64,000 nt of DNA from Pelagimonas sp017744045 (GTDB lineage: Bacteria > Pseudomonadota > Alphaproteobacteria > Rhodobacterales > Rhodobacteraceae): the NCBI RefSeq assembly GCF_017744045.1, contig NZ_JAGHRD010000001.1. One strand, 5' to 3'. Position numbers and translations under genes: made by a program. The notes beneath the pieces are model-generated. The model ran no database searches, had not been told where the DNA came from, and saw nothing but the letters and a program-made list of their open reading frames with translations. Shown here one piece after another: positions 50,069 to 58,856 of this stretch. The stretch's first letter is position 1; every line of letters begins with the position of its first letter.

Positions 50069-50967
50069 GCGGTGGCAGGGGCCGGGCGCTGGCGCAAGGC
50101 GCGCAGGATGAAATAGACCCCGATGGCGATCATGGGGATGGTCAGCGTCTGGCCCATGGTCAGCCCGAATCCGTCAATATGAAAGGCCAGCCCAAGTGGG
50201 TTGCCGGGTGACTGGAACTGCGCATCCGGCTGGCGAAAAAATTCGACGATGAAACGGGCAAGGCCGTAACCTGTCAGGAAAGTGCCCAGGATCAAACCGG
50301 GCATTTTCAGCGCCCCGCGACGGATAAGGACAAGGATGACAAGGCCAAGAAGGAGACCTTCGAGCCCGGCCTCATAGAGCTGGGACGGATGACGCGCGCA
50401 AAGCTCGCCCACCGCTTGGCCGCAATCCTGTGCGGCGGCACCGGGAAAGATCACACCCCAAGGCACTTCTGTGGCGCGGCCCCACAGCTCGGCATTGATG
50501 AAATTGGCAAGTCGGCCAAAGAGCAATCCGACCGGGGTGGCAAGGGCCAGCATATCGGCGGTGGGCAGTTTGGCGATTTTGTTGCGCGCACAAAAGATCC
50601 AGGCGGCAATGACAGTGCCGAGGAAGCCCCCGTGAAAGGCCATGCCTCCGGACCAGATCATCGGGATCTCGTGCGGATTGGCGAGGTAATAGCCGGGTTG
50701 GTAGAACAGCACATAGCCAAGACGCCCACCAATGATCACGCCCAGAATGATCCAGGTCAGCAGGTCTTCGATCTGTTTTGGCTGCATCGGTGGTTGATCA
50801 TCGCGCCAAAGCGCGGCGCGCTTGACGGTGATCACGGCCAGACGCCAGCCAATAATGATCCCGGCGATATAGGCCAGTGCGTACCAGCGCAGCGCCAGAT
50901 GGAAGCCAAAGAGATCAATCGCAAAGATCTCGGGCGAGAGGGGCGGAAAGGGGATTGCTGCCAACAT
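50065..50967 (-). CDS. lgt: Prolipoprotein diacylglyceryl transferase
   Basis: A 300-residue membrane enzyme that attaches diacylglycerol to lipobox Cys. Signature GRLANFINAELWGRATEVPWG and RHPSQLYEAGLEG are present. The start is at 50967 (MLAAIPFPPLSPEIF); a longer frame to 51303 is a shadow of the ubiK strand. Confidence 0.93.
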   Translation of the reverse strand: MLAAIPFPPLSPEIFAIDLFGFHLALRWYALAYIAGIIIGWRLAVITVKRAALWRDDQPPMQPKQIEDLLTWIILGVIIGGRLGYVLFYQPGYYLANPHEIPMIWSGGMAFHGGFLGTVIAAWIFCARNKIAKLPTADMLALATPVGLLFGRLANFINAELWGRATEVPWGVIFPGAAAQDCGQAVGELCARHPSQLYEAGLEGLLLGLVILVLIRRGALKMPGLILGTFLTGYGLARFIVEFFRQPDAQFQSPGNPLGLAFHIDGFGLTMGQTLTIPMIAIGVYFILRALRQRPAPATA

Positions 50968-51061
50968 GCGTCCTGTTGCCTCTGGTTTCGGGGGGAAGTC
51001 AAGCTTGTGACTTGTCCTTTTGCGCCCCATATAAGGGGTAAGTGTAATGCCGGAGTGACCT

Positions 51062-51307
51062 ATGCAAAGCCGCAACAAGGTATTTGAAGATATCGGCCAG
51101 CTGATGACCAACGCAATGGGCGTGGCACAGGGGGCGAAAACCGAAGCTGAAACCGCGATGAAATCGATGATGGATCGCTGGTTGGCGGATCGCGATTTTG
51201 TGACTCGGGAAGAGTTTGATGCGGTGCGCGCCATGGCGCAAAAAGCGCGGGAAGAGAATGAAGCACTGAAGGCGCGATTAGAGGCGTTGGAGAACGCATC
51301 CAAGTAA
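51062..51307 (+). CDS. ubiK: UbiK-family (BMFP) accessory factor
   Basis: An 81-residue coiled-coil protein: FEDIGQLMTNAMGVAQGAKTE, FVTREEFDAVRAMAQKAREENEALKARLEALE. Family members assist ubiquinone assembly. Divergent from lgt. Confidence 0.85.
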   Translation: MQSRNKVFEDIGQLMTNAMGVAQGAKTEAETAMKSMMDRWLADRDFVTREEFDAVRAMAQKAREENEALKARLEALENASK

Positions 51308-51365
51308 GGATGATGGGTGACGTTCGTCCTGCGGACCTTCCCGGGGCTCCGCCCGCTCGGCCCAT

Positions 51366-51406
51366 GATCTCTCCACTGGAGAGATCACCGCAATTTGACA
51401 TTGCGG
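51366..51406. repeat. Two adjacent hairpins between ubiK and a DMT gene
   Basis: GATCTCTCC/GGAGAGATC (51366-51386, loop ACT) and CCGCAAT/ATTGCGG (51388-51406, loop TTGAC) are perfect. They lie between the ends of two convergent genes and may terminate one. Confidence 0.55.
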
Positions 51407-51462
51407 ACAGGGCCTCGGCCCCCACCCACCATCCCGCAAAGTTTGCGCAGGGAGGTGACCTC

Positions 51463-52368
51463 TTAGGCGAACATAAGCAGACATAGGATGCTGCCGATAA
51501 TCAGCAGGCATCCCGCAACTTCTGTTCGGTTGATCTTTTCCTTGAAGAAGAACAGGCTCGAGCCGAAGCTGAACAGCATTTCCACCTGAGCCACGACTTT
51601 GACCAATGCCGCCTGTTGCAAGGTGAAGGCGGTGAACCAGCCAAAGGTCGCTGTCGCCCCGACAAAGCCAACCGCAAGGGCCGGTTTCCAAGCCGCGCGC
51701 ATTTTCGCGAACTGGTCGCGTTCGCGCAGGGCGATATAGGCGAGCATGACACCTGTCTGAAAGGCGATGCCGATCAGCAAGGTTGTGGCGGCCTGGACAA
51801 AGAACACGTCAGAGGCGATGCTGCGCGCTGCGGTTTGAAACCCGATAGCGGCCAGCCCAAACAGTGTTCCCGACCCAAGGCCGATCAGGGCGGTGCGGCT
51901 ACCGATGGAGACAAACACATTGCGCAACGTGATTGAGGTTTGCGCAACTGAGATCAGCATGACCCCGAGCACCGCGATGCAGATAGACACCACCGCCCCG
52001 GCAGTGAACTCGGCACCAAATAGCACGATGGCAAACAGGGCGGTCTGCATCGGCTCGGTGCGCGAATAGGCATTGCCCACCACGAAATTTCGAAATGAAA
52101 ACAGATGCACCAAAAGGAAGGTCGCGGCGATTTGGGCGAGCGCTCCGACGATCAGCCAGACGGCAAAGCGTAAGGACAAGCCGGGCAGGTCAAACCCCAT
52201 GGGGCCAAACAGGATGGCGCAGTAGAGCAGCGCAAAGGGCAGGCCAAAACCAAAGCGGACAAAAGTCGCCCCGGTGGTGCTGAGATGGCCTTTGAGGTGT
52301 TTTTGTAGCGTCGAGCGTAGGTTTTGCAGAAAGGCCGCGGTGACCGTGATGGGGATCCAAAGGCTCAT
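51463..52368 (-). CDS. DMT-family (EamA) transporter
   Basis: A 301-residue protein with ten hydrophobic segments. EamA repeats: first from WIPITVTAAFLQNLRSTLQK, second from GLGSGTLFGLAAIGFQTAAR. It resembles the drug/metabolite exporter family; substrate unknown. Confidence 0.83.
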   Translation of the reverse strand: MSLWIPITVTAAFLQNLRSTLQKHLKGHLSTTGATFVRFGFGLPFALLYCAILFGPMGFDLPGLSLRFAVWLIVGALAQIAATFLLVHLFSFRNFVVGNAYSRTEPMQTALFAIVLFGAEFTAGAVVSICIAVLGVMLISVAQTSITLRNVFVSIGSRTALIGLGSGTLFGLAAIGFQTAARSIASDVFFVQAATTLLIGIAFQTGVMLAYIALRERDQFAKMRAAWKPALAVGFVGATATFGWFTAFTLQQAALVKVVAQVEMLFSFGSSLFFFKEKINRTEVAGCLLIIGSILCLLMFA

Positions 52369-52401
52369 GATCTGGTCACGCTGCGGCCTGTCTGCTTGAG
52401 G

Positions 52402-52842
52402 TTAGGCTTCGATCATGTCGACGCGCGTGGCGTGGCGGCCGCCTTCGAATTCGGTGTTGAGATAGGCGTCGACGATGTCCAGCGCCAGGCCTTCGCCAAC
52501 AACGCGCGCGCCAATCGATAACATATTGGCGTTGTTATGGGCGCGGATCATGCCCGCTGAAAACGTGTCAGAGCAGACGCCGCAACGGATGCCCGGCACT
52601 TTGTTCGCCGCCATCATGATGCCCTGACCCGTGCCGCAAAGGATGATGCCAAGCGCGCAATCGCCCGAGGCCACCAATTCGGCGGCGGCTTGGCCGTGCT
52701 TTGGGTAGTGCGTGCTTTCATTGGTCACCGGGCCGATATCGACCGGTTCCCAACCCGCCGCTTTGATATGGGCGGCGATGGTTTGGCGCAGGTCGATGGC
52801 GGCGTGGTCGCTGGACAGGGCGATACGTTTATTGGCGGTCAT
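52402..52842 (-). CDS. rpiB: Ribose-5-phosphate isomerase B
   Basis: A 146-residue isomerase interconverting ribose-5-P and ribulose-5-P. Features: RIALSSDHAAIDLRQTIAAHI, catalytic Cys in ILCGTGQGIMMAANK, and CSDTFSAGMIRAHNNANMLSIGARV. Complete length. Confidence 0.93.
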   Translation of the reverse strand: MTANKRIALSSDHAAIDLRQTIAAHIKAAGWEPVDIGPVTNESTHYPKHGQAAAELVASGDCALGIILCGTGQGIMMAANKVPGIRCGVCSDTFSAGMIRAHNNANMLSIGARVVGEGLALDIVDAYLNTEFEGGRHATRVDMIEA

Positions 52843-52866
52843 GGCAGGGTCCGATTCGAGAGAGTG

Positions 52867-53559
52867 TCAGGTCTTGGACGGGATAATCTGCTGAGCGATG
52901 CCTGCAAAGAGCAGATAGATGGATGTGACATTCAGCCCCCAATGCGCCCAGCTTTGCGGATGGAAATCCACCCACGCCGCCCAGCCGGCAAAAAAGGTCC
53001 AGGCCAGCGCGATGGGCAGCGATAGCGCGCGCCAGCGTTCGGTGCGCACCGGGTGAATGAATTTGAGCGGCAGGAACATGGCAATCGCCAGAACGGTCAC
53101 AAGGGCGAGGATAATCCAGAAATCGGGACGTAGCGCAAAGAGCACGATCACCAGCATGTTCCAGCATCCGGGGAAGCCCTGGAACGAATTATCAGCCGTC
53201 TTCATCCGGTTATCGGCGAAATACATCGCACTGGCAAAGGTGATCACGATGATCGCAAACCACCCGGTCCAGCCGGGCAAAAGGCCGGATTGAAACAGCG
53301 CAAAGGCCGGGATGAACACATAGGTCAGATAGTCGATGATCAGATCCAGCAACACGCCGTCAAAGCGCGGCGCATAAGTCTTGACCTCAAATTTGCGCGC
53401 CAGCGGGCCGTCGATGCCGTCAACGGCAAAGGCCACCACCAGCCACAAAAACATCAAAGACCATTCTTCCTGCACAGCGGCCAGCATGGCCAACATGGCA
53501 AAGACCGCTCCAGTGGCGGTGAGCAGGTGGACAAACAGGGCGCGCGTTTCAAGTGTCAT
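52867..53559 (-). CDS. pcs: Phosphatidylcholine synthase
   Basis: A 230-residue membrane enzyme joining choline to CDP-diacylglycerol. The CDP-alcohol motif DGIDGPLARKFE... FDGVLLDLIID is intact with its Asp residues, in about eight membrane segments. It needs choline from outside. Confidence 0.9.
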   Translation of the reverse strand: MTLETRALFVHLLTATGAVFAMLAMLAAVQEEWSLMFLWLVVAFAVDGIDGPLARKFEVKTYAPRFDGVLLDLIIDYLTYVFIPAFALFQSGLLPGWTGWFAIIVITFASAMYFADNRMKTADNSFQGFPGCWNMLVIVLFALRPDFWIILALVTVLAIAMFLPLKFIHPVRTERWRALSLPIALAWTFFAGWAAWVDFHPQSWAHWGLNVTSIYLLFAGIAQQIIPSKT

Positions 53560-53642
53560 TCACCTGTCATGGCCGAAAATGACGTGGGGCGCAAACAGGC
53601 AGTTTTGGTCTTGAAGCAGTTTCAAGCTCATGGCACACCCGG

Positions 53643-53785
53643 TGCACTCTCAGGGCGGGGTGAAATTCCCTACCGGCGGTATGCAGTTTTCTGCGAGCCC
53701 GCGAGCGGCTTGGGCAGTCCCCAAGTGTCAGCAGATCCGGTGAGAGGCCGGAGCCGACGGTGAAAGTCCGGATGGAAGAGAGCGG
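53643..53785 (+). promoter_or_regulatory. FMN riboswitch (RFN element)
   Basis: The conserved pieces appear in order: CAGGGCGGGGTGAAATTCCC, CTACCGGCGGTATGCAG, GAGCCCGCGAGC, CAGCAGATCCGGTGA, GAGGCCGGAGCCGACGG and TGAAAGTCCGGATGGAAGAG. It lies upstream of ribH and would repress it when FMN is plentiful. Confidence 0.92.
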
Positions 53786-53861
53786 ACAGGGCACGCCTGC
53801 AATAGGCGGCGTGCCTTTGGTCGTGATCGCCTTGGGTGGATGTGTCTGCACAAAGGAGATC

Positions 53862-54293
53862 ATGATGACACACCCCCGATTTGCTTTTGTTAAAGCGGCG
53901 TGGCACGCAGAAATTGTTGATCAGGCTTATGCTGGGTTTTGCGAGCTGATTGACGCGGAACATGTCGATGTGTTCGACGTGCCCGGTGCGTTTGAAATGC
54001 CACTGATGGCGCGGGATTTGGCCGCGACAGGCAAGTATGCCGCCATAGCCTGCGCGGCGCTGGTGGTTGATGGCGGGATCTACCGCCATGATTTTGTCGC
54101 TCAGGCCGTGGTTGACGGGTTGATGCGCGCCGGGTTGGACACAGGCGTGCCGGTTTTGTCGGTGTCCCTGACGCCGCATCATTTCCAACCGACCGAGCAC
54201 CATATCGGCATCTATCGCGACCATTTCGTAGAAAAGGGACGCGAAGCTGCGCAGGCAGCGCTGGGCATTCTCAAGGCGCGCGAAGCGTTGTGA
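53862..54293 (+). CDS. ribH: 6,7-dimethyl-8-ribityllumazine synthase (RibH, type 2)
   Basis: A 143-residue enzyme for the penultimate riboflavin step. Active-site features FDVPGAFEMPL and DGGIYRHDFVAQAVVDGLM, and LTPHHF. ATG 53862 has AAAGGAG and lies 77 bases after the riboswitch. It resembles Brucella RibH2, also RFN-controlled as I recall. Confidence 0.88.
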   Translation: MMTHPRFAFVKAAWHAEIVDQAYAGFCELIDAEHVDVFDVPGAFEMPLMARDLAATGKYAAIACAALVVDGGIYRHDFVAQAVVDGLMRAGLDTGVPVLSVSLTPHHFQPTEHHIGIYRDHFVEKGREAAQAALGILKAREAL

Positions 54294-54299
54294 ATTACG

Positions 54300-54330
54300 C
54301 TCCCCGTCGCCGAGAGGGGGCGGGGAGGTT
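54300..54330. terminator. Probable terminator after ribH
   Basis: CTCCCCG (54300-54306) pairs with CGGGGAG (54321-54327), followed by GTTT. It separates ribH from convergent paiB; the T-run is short. Confidence 0.4.
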
Positions 54331-54950
54331 TAGGTCGTCTGAGGGGGCGCAGCCATCAGGGCCGCCAGTTCGGCCAGTTCTGAGCCGAATCCGGTTTCGA
54401 CCTGATCCGCGGCGGCGCGGCGCACGGTCTCATCCTTGTTCTGGCCAAGCTTCCAAGTGCTGTCGATGTTTTCGACACGAAAGCGATAGGGCAGGATCAT
54501 GCGCAAAAAGCGCGCCTGAACCTCGTCGCTGAGTTTATCCATTTTCCAAACAGGTTTTGGCAGCAGCCGGGTTTCGTAATCATCTGATTGCGCAGCCAAA
54601 ACGTCTGGTAGGTCCTCTGGCGGGAGCGGCTCTAGCACGCCCGTCAGATGAACGGAGACGTAGTTCCAGGTGGGGACATGATCATCTTCACCATACCAAT
54701 CCGGCGAGATATAGGCATCGGCCCCGGTCACCAGAATTTTGGCCGGGCTTGGCTCTTTGAGGCGGGTGATCGGGTTGGAGCGCACGAGGTGTAGTAGGGC
54801 TGAGCTGCCATCCTCGGCCAAGAGGAACGGGATATGTGAAATCAGCGGCACCGGATCGGCCGAGATCACCAAAGAACCAAAGGCCCGTTTGCGGACAAAA
54901 TCCAAGCTGATCTGGGTCTCGGTTTTGCGAAAACTCGGGTTGGGGTGCAT
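54330..54950 (-). CDS. FMN-binding PaiB-like protein
   Basis: A 206-residue protein beginning MHPNPSFRKTETQISLDFVRKR, with FGSLVISADPVPLISHIPFLL and WNYVSVHLTG, typical of PaiB, an FMN-binding split-barrel repressor-like family. It lies next to the FMN-riboswitch gene ribH, convergently. Confidence 0.85.
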   Translation of the reverse strand: MHPNPSFRKTETQISLDFVRKRAFGSLVISADPVPLISHIPFLLAEDGSSALLHLVRSNPITRLKEPSPAKILVTGADAYISPDWYGEDDHVPTWNYVSVHLTGVLEPLPPEDLPDVLAAQSDDYETRLLPKPVWKMDKLSDEVQARFLRMILPYRFRVENIDSTWKLGQNKDETVRRAAADQVETGFGSELAELAALMAAPPQTT

Positions 54951-55060
54951 GGCTGACCTCTTGGCTCATCTGGCGAATGGTCCAAGGGGTAGGGGCGCAG
55001 GATGAGCGGGGCAATGGTTACATTGTACCCCAGACAATTCCAGGTTTTGGGCAATGGCAG

Positions 55061-55699
55061 CTATCGCGAGGCCAACCACTGGCGTTGCGCCTTGCCCAGA
55101 CGGAAATGCCCGGTGATCTTGTGGTCAAACAACATGTTTTCCGTCCGCGTACCCCAGCCGATATTATGGGTCACCAAAGGGGTGCCATCAGGGCTGTGTT
55201 TGTCCGAGACAATGCCGATATGGGGCAGGTTGCTGCCGGATAGGCGGAAAGACACGATGTCACCGGTCTCGAACGCAGCCGGATCGGAGCTGAGCGGCAG
55301 GTCAGCCCCGGCGCGAGTCAGCAGAACCTCAAGATTGGGAACACGGCGGTGGTCGATACTCCGGTCGGTGGATTTCAGGCCCCAGATTGTTGGGTATTTA
55401 GCGAAATGGGCCTTCATATCTTTATGCGTGGCCTCTTGCAGGTCGATCCCCCAGGCATCACGCATGGCGCGGATCACCACATCGGTGCAAACGCCCCGCA
55501 TCCGGGGCAGATCGCCCATTGGATACTCCAACCCGACATAGCGCGGATCATAGATCAGGGTGACACCAACTTGGGTTTGTGCGGCTTGGGCCAGGCGAAG
55601 CGGCGGGTGGTCGGACAGCGGCGGCGTGGCCTGTGCCTGATGGAAATAGGTGCCGATACAGAGGGCGGTGATCAGAGAAACAAGAAAGAAAAGGCGCAT
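55061..55699 (-). CDS. DUF1287 family secreted protein
   Basis: A 212-residue protein with a signal sequence (MRLFFLVSLITALCIGTYF). VTLIYDPRYVGLEYPMGDLPR, MRGVCTDVVIRAMRDA (likely nucleophile Cys) and HIGIVSDKHSPDG match DUF1287, an NlpC/P60-like cell-wall group. Substrate unknown. Confidence 0.83.
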   Translation of the reverse strand: MRLFFLVSLITALCIGTYFHQAQATPPLSDHPPLRLAQAAQTQVGVTLIYDPRYVGLEYPMGDLPRMRGVCTDVVIRAMRDAWGIDLQEATHKDMKAHFAKYPTIWGLKSTDRSIDHRRVPNLEVLLTRAGADLPLSSDPAAFETGDIVSFRLSGSNLPHIGIVSDKHSPDGTPLVTHNIGWGTRTENMLFDHKITGHFRLGKAQRQWLASR

Positions 55700-55793
55700 A
55701 GAGAACTTGTGGCTTTGGTACAGGGGGGATTATGCGCAACGCGACCGGATTGGCAAAAGGGCGGGCGGGATCTTGCTGGCGGCGTTTAAGGTT

Positions 55794-56192
55794 CTAGAGA
55801 TGATAGGTCAGTGCGCGCCGGATAAAGAGCTGCATTTTGTCATCTGTGAGATCCACGTCATCCGGCAATAGTAAAGCGCGGGTGCCGTCAAAGCTGAGAG
55901 CATCGGGAAATTGCGTCTGGAAATCGGCGACAAGACGGGTTTGGCAATGCACGAACAGCGCTTTGCCTTGGGTCTTCTTTGACACGCCTAGCCGCAGGGT
56001 TGTCCCTGACTTGGACACAGAGGTCAGATAGGCAGGCTGGCCCCATTTCAGACATTCCTCGAGCGGGCCAATGGCCTTATCCTTGGCTGCCGTGGCAAAG
56101 ATCAACTCGCGCAACTGCACCAGACCCGGGCGCAGAGGCGCAGGAAAGGCGTCAAAGGCGGCTTGCACCTGAGGAGAGGCAAAGGGTGTCAT
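55794..56192 (-). CDS. DUF1801 family protein
   Basis: A 132-residue protein: AFDAFPAPLRPGLVQLRELIF, ECLKWGQPAYL and GTTLRLGVSKK resemble DUF1801/YdhG. ATG 56192 (MTPFASPQVQAAF) is chosen over 56234. Function unknown. Confidence 0.75.
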   Translation of the reverse strand: MTPFASPQVQAAFDAFPAPLRPGLVQLRELIFATAAKDKAIGPLEECLKWGQPAYLTSVSKSGTTLRLGVSKKTQGKALFVHCQTRLVADFQTQFPDALSFDGTRALLLPDDVDLTDDKMQLFIRRALTYHL

Positions 56193-56234
56193 AGCCGCAG
56201 GCTGCGACGGGGCGCAGGTGGGGACAAGCCCCAA

Positions 56235-57509
56235 TCAGCTCTGTGCCAAAAGCTGGTTACCCTTACTGCCAGAAATTGTCGTGGAGACGATCTGCCCGAC
56301 CTTTTGTGGCGATGCAAAATGCACTTCGGTGAATTGCTCGGTCCGGCCCATTTCCGGGCTTTCCATCAAGACCTGATGGGTCGCGCCCTGCTGCGCTGCG
56401 AGGTGTCGTTGCACCTGAGCCTCACCAGCTGCGCGCAGACGAGCGGCGCGAGCCTTGATGACTTTGCCATCCACCTTGTTTGGGATCTTGGCGGCAGGGG
56501 TGCCTTCGCGCACCGAATAAGGGAAGACATGCAGCCAGGTCAGATCGCAATCCTCAACCAGCTTGAGCGAGTTTTCGAAATGCGCCTCGGTCTCAGTCGG
56601 GAAACCGGCGATGATATCGGCGCCAAAGGTCATGTCAGGGCGCAACCGGCGCGCCTCTTCGCAGAACTGAATGGCATCATCGCGCAGGTGGCGACGTTTC
56701 ATCCGTTTCAGGATCAGGTCATCGCCATGCTGCAGCGACAAGTGCAAATGCGGCATCAAGCGCGGCTCAGTAGCGATGGCCGTCATCAGGTTTTCATCCG
56801 CCTCAATGGAATCGATCGAACTGATGCGCAGACGTGGCACATCGGTCAGGCGCAAAATCCGCATGACCAGATCGCCCAGGCGCGGCTCTCCCGGAAGGTC
56901 CGCCCCCCAAGAGGTCAAATCAACCCCGGTCAGCACCACCTCGTTATAGCCCTGCTGAACCAGCCGTTTGATCTGATCCACCACGACACCAGCGGGAACC
57001 GAGCGGGAATTGCCGCGACCATAGGGGATGATGCAGAAGGTGCAGCGATGGTCACAGCCATTTTGCACCTGCACATAGGCACGGCTGCGGGTGCCAAACC
57101 CGTCAATCAGATGCCCGGCTGTTTCGGTGACCGACATGATGTCATTGACCTGCACCGATTCCGTTTCGCCGATAAAGTTCGGCCCCAAACCGTTCCAGGT
57201 CTCGGGCGACATTTTTTCGGTATTGCCGATGACCGTGTCGACCTCCTCCATTGCGGCAAAGCTGTCGGGGTCGATCTGCGCCGCGCAGCCGGTGACGATC
57301 AGTTTGGCATCAGGGTTTTCCCGGCGCAGCCGCCGAATTTCCTGACGCGCCTTGCGCACGGCCTCTTGGGTCACGGCGCAGGTGTTGATCACCACGGCAT
57401 TGTCGACCCCGGCCTTGGCGGCGAGGTCTTTCATCGCTTCGGTTTCATAGGCGTTCAGGCGGCACCCAAGCGTGGTGAACTTGGGCGGCTTGATATTGGG
57501 AATGCTCAC
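56235..57509 (-). CDS. mtaB: tRNA t6A37 methylthiotransferase MtaB
   Basis: A 424-residue radical-SAM enzyme. The UPF0004 domain has three Cys (TLGCRLN, NTCAV, TGCAAQ); the cluster motif is CDHRCTFC; the TRAM domain is at the end. It converts t6A to ms2t6A in tRNAs. It overlaps dapF by four bases. Confidence 0.92.
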   Translation of the reverse strand: MSIPNIKPPKFTTLGCRLNAYETEAMKDLAAKAGVDNAVVINTCAVTQEAVRKARQEIRRLRRENPDAKLIVTGCAAQIDPDSFAAMEEVDTVIGNTEKMSPETWNGLGPNFIGETESVQVNDIMSVTETAGHLIDGFGTRSRAYVQVQNGCDHRCTFCIIPYGRGNSRSVPAGVVVDQIKRLVQQGYNEVVLTGVDLTSWGADLPGEPRLGDLVMRILRLTDVPRLRISSIDSIEADENLMTAIATEPRLMPHLHLSLQHGDDLILKRMKRRHLRDDAIQFCEEARRLRPDMTFGADIIAGFPTETEAHFENSLKLVEDCDLTWLHVFPYSVREGTPAAKIPNKVDGKVIKARAARLRAAGEAQVQRHLAAQQGATHQVLMESPEMGRTEQFTEVHFASPQKVGQIVSTTISGSKGNQLLAQS

Positions 57510-58321
57510 CGTTGCGCCTCCAGCCAGTCGGTTTCGAACTGGCCGCTAAAGACATGGGCGGTGCCGCCGGTCATCCAGACACCATCGTCTTTCCAATCGA
57601 TCCGCAAGCTGCCGCCATCGAGATCAATTTGTACCGAGCGCCCGGTCAGCCCACGCCGCGCCGCCGCCACCGCGGTTGCGCAAGAGGAGGAGCCCGAAGC
57701 CAGCGTCACGCCAACGCCCCGCTCCCAAACCCGCATCCGCAGGTGGTTTTCGCCAATCAGGCTGGCGAATTGCACATTGGTGCGTTCAGGATAAAGCGGG
57801 TGGTGTTCGGTTTCGCTGCCCCGCGCCTTTAGATCAACCGCCTCCGCGTCCTCCACAAAGAAGGTGCAATGCGGATTGCCCATGCCGGTCGCGGTTGGTG
57901 CGCCGTCGATGGGCAGCTCCAACGTTTCCATTTCTTGCGCCAGAGGGATCTCATCCCAATTCAGCTGCGGGTGCCCCATATTGACCGAGACTAGCCCATT
58001 GCCGGCTTCAAGCGCCCGCAACGTGCCGCGATCCGTGGTGAGGGTCAGGTCGGTCGCACCGGTTTCATCCATTAGATAGCGCGCCACACAGCGTGTGGCG
58101 TTGCCACAAGCGGCCGAGGTTGAACCATCGGAGTTGTAAAAGATCAGATGCGGGTCGCCATCGCGCAAGGTGATCTCGGCGAGTTGGTCGAATCCCACGC
58201 CGAAATGGCGATGCCCAATGGCAGTGATCTGCGATTCTGACAACTCATGCTTGCGCGCACGGGAATCGATCACGACAAAGTCGTTTCCCAGCCCGTGCAT
58301 CTTCATAAATGGCAGTGTCAT
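57506..58321 (-). CDS. dapF: Diaminopimelate epimerase, atypical second active site
   Basis: A 271-residue protein of the DapF fold converting LL-DAP to meso-DAP for lysine and cell wall. Cys72 sits in SAACGNATRC as expected. The second catalytic Cys of the ACGSGAC motif is missing: here the site reads LASGSSSCATAV, with Ser209 where Cys is expected and Cys214 five residues on. The nucleotides give TCG for Ser209. If real, epimerase activity may be altered. Confidence 0.87.
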   Translation of the reverse strand: MTLPFMKMHGLGNDFVVIDSRARKHELSESQITAIGHRHFGVGFDQLAEITLRDGDPHLIFYNSDGSTSAACGNATRCVARYLMDETGATDLTLTTDRGTLRALEAGNGLVSVNMGHPQLNWDEIPLAQEMETLELPIDGAPTATGMGNPHCTFFVEDAEAVDLKARGSETEHHPLYPERTNVQFASLIGENHLRMRVWERGVGVTLASGSSSCATAVAAARRGLTGRSVQIDLDGGSLRIDWKDDGVWMTGGTAHVFSGQFETDWLEAQR

Positions 58322-58483
58322 CGCAGAATCCTGATTGTCTGAGGGGGCTATATACGCGCCCCAGCCCTTTGTTTCCAGCGCTTCGCACGGTGTGCAATCC
58401 TGCTATGCATTTTCTTGTGCAGTTTTTTCATTTAGGCGCTTGACCCCCCCCACCACCATCACTAAAAGCCCCCCTCACAGAGT

Positions 58484-58559
58484 GGGCCGTTAGCTCAGTT
58501 GGTAGAGCAACTGACTTTTAATCAGTGGGTCGCAGGTTCGAATCCTGCACGGCTCACCA
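58484..58559 (+). tRNA. tRNA-Lys (UUU)
   Basis: A 76-base cloverleaf. Acceptor GGGCCGT pairs with ACGGCTC, D-arm TAGCTCAGTTGGTAGAGCA, anticodon stem-loop with TTT in CTTTTAA, T-arm GGTTCGAATCC, discriminator A and an encoded CCA. Confidence 0.96.
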
Positions 58560-58567
58560 CTTTATCC

Positions 58568-58606
58568 AAAGGCTTAGCCAGAGATGGCTGAGCCTTTTGG
58601 TTTTTC
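58568..58606 (+). terminator. Terminator after tRNA-Lys
   Basis: AAAGGCTTAGCCA (58568-58580) pairs with TGGCTGAGCCTTT (58585-58597), one G-U pair, GAGA loop, followed by TGG and a T5 run. Confidence 0.9.
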
Positions 58607-58822
58607 TGGGCTTCGTAGTTTTTCTGGTGTGTCAAACGTTGCGCCGGTGTTGCTTCCACGAATGTTCTTTTTGAAACAACACGCTGGTTTGCCGTGACCG
58701 GGTTGCGGATGTGCTCAGAGAGCAGCCTCGAAAACCTACAAATGGATTTAATGTTTTGCGCCGTGGGGCCTTTGGTCGCTCTTCTTGCGAGCGCTGACCA
58801 ACGGAAATTTAAAGAGTTCGGG

Positions 58823-58850
58823 CAATCTTGTAACAAAGATTGAGGTTTTT
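58823..58850 (+). other. Hairpin with T-run just upstream of the MCP start
   Basis: CAATCTT (58823-58829) and AAGATTG (58836-58842) form a 7-bp stem followed by AGG and seven T. The GAGG that would serve as ribosome site overlaps it, so it might attenuate or time expression. Could be a leftover terminator. Confidence 0.4.
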
Positions 58851-58856
58851 TTAGTT

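Noticed and set aside
56163..57794. 543-residue plus-strand frame
   Set aside because: Antisense shadow of mtaB and dapF; no ribosome site and no recognisable motif.
58522..58836. 104-residue minus-strand frame ending SRAGFEPATH
   Set aside because: It runs antisense through tRNA-Lys and its terminator. The ending is the well-known translation of the reverse strand of tRNA genes, so it is not a protein gene.
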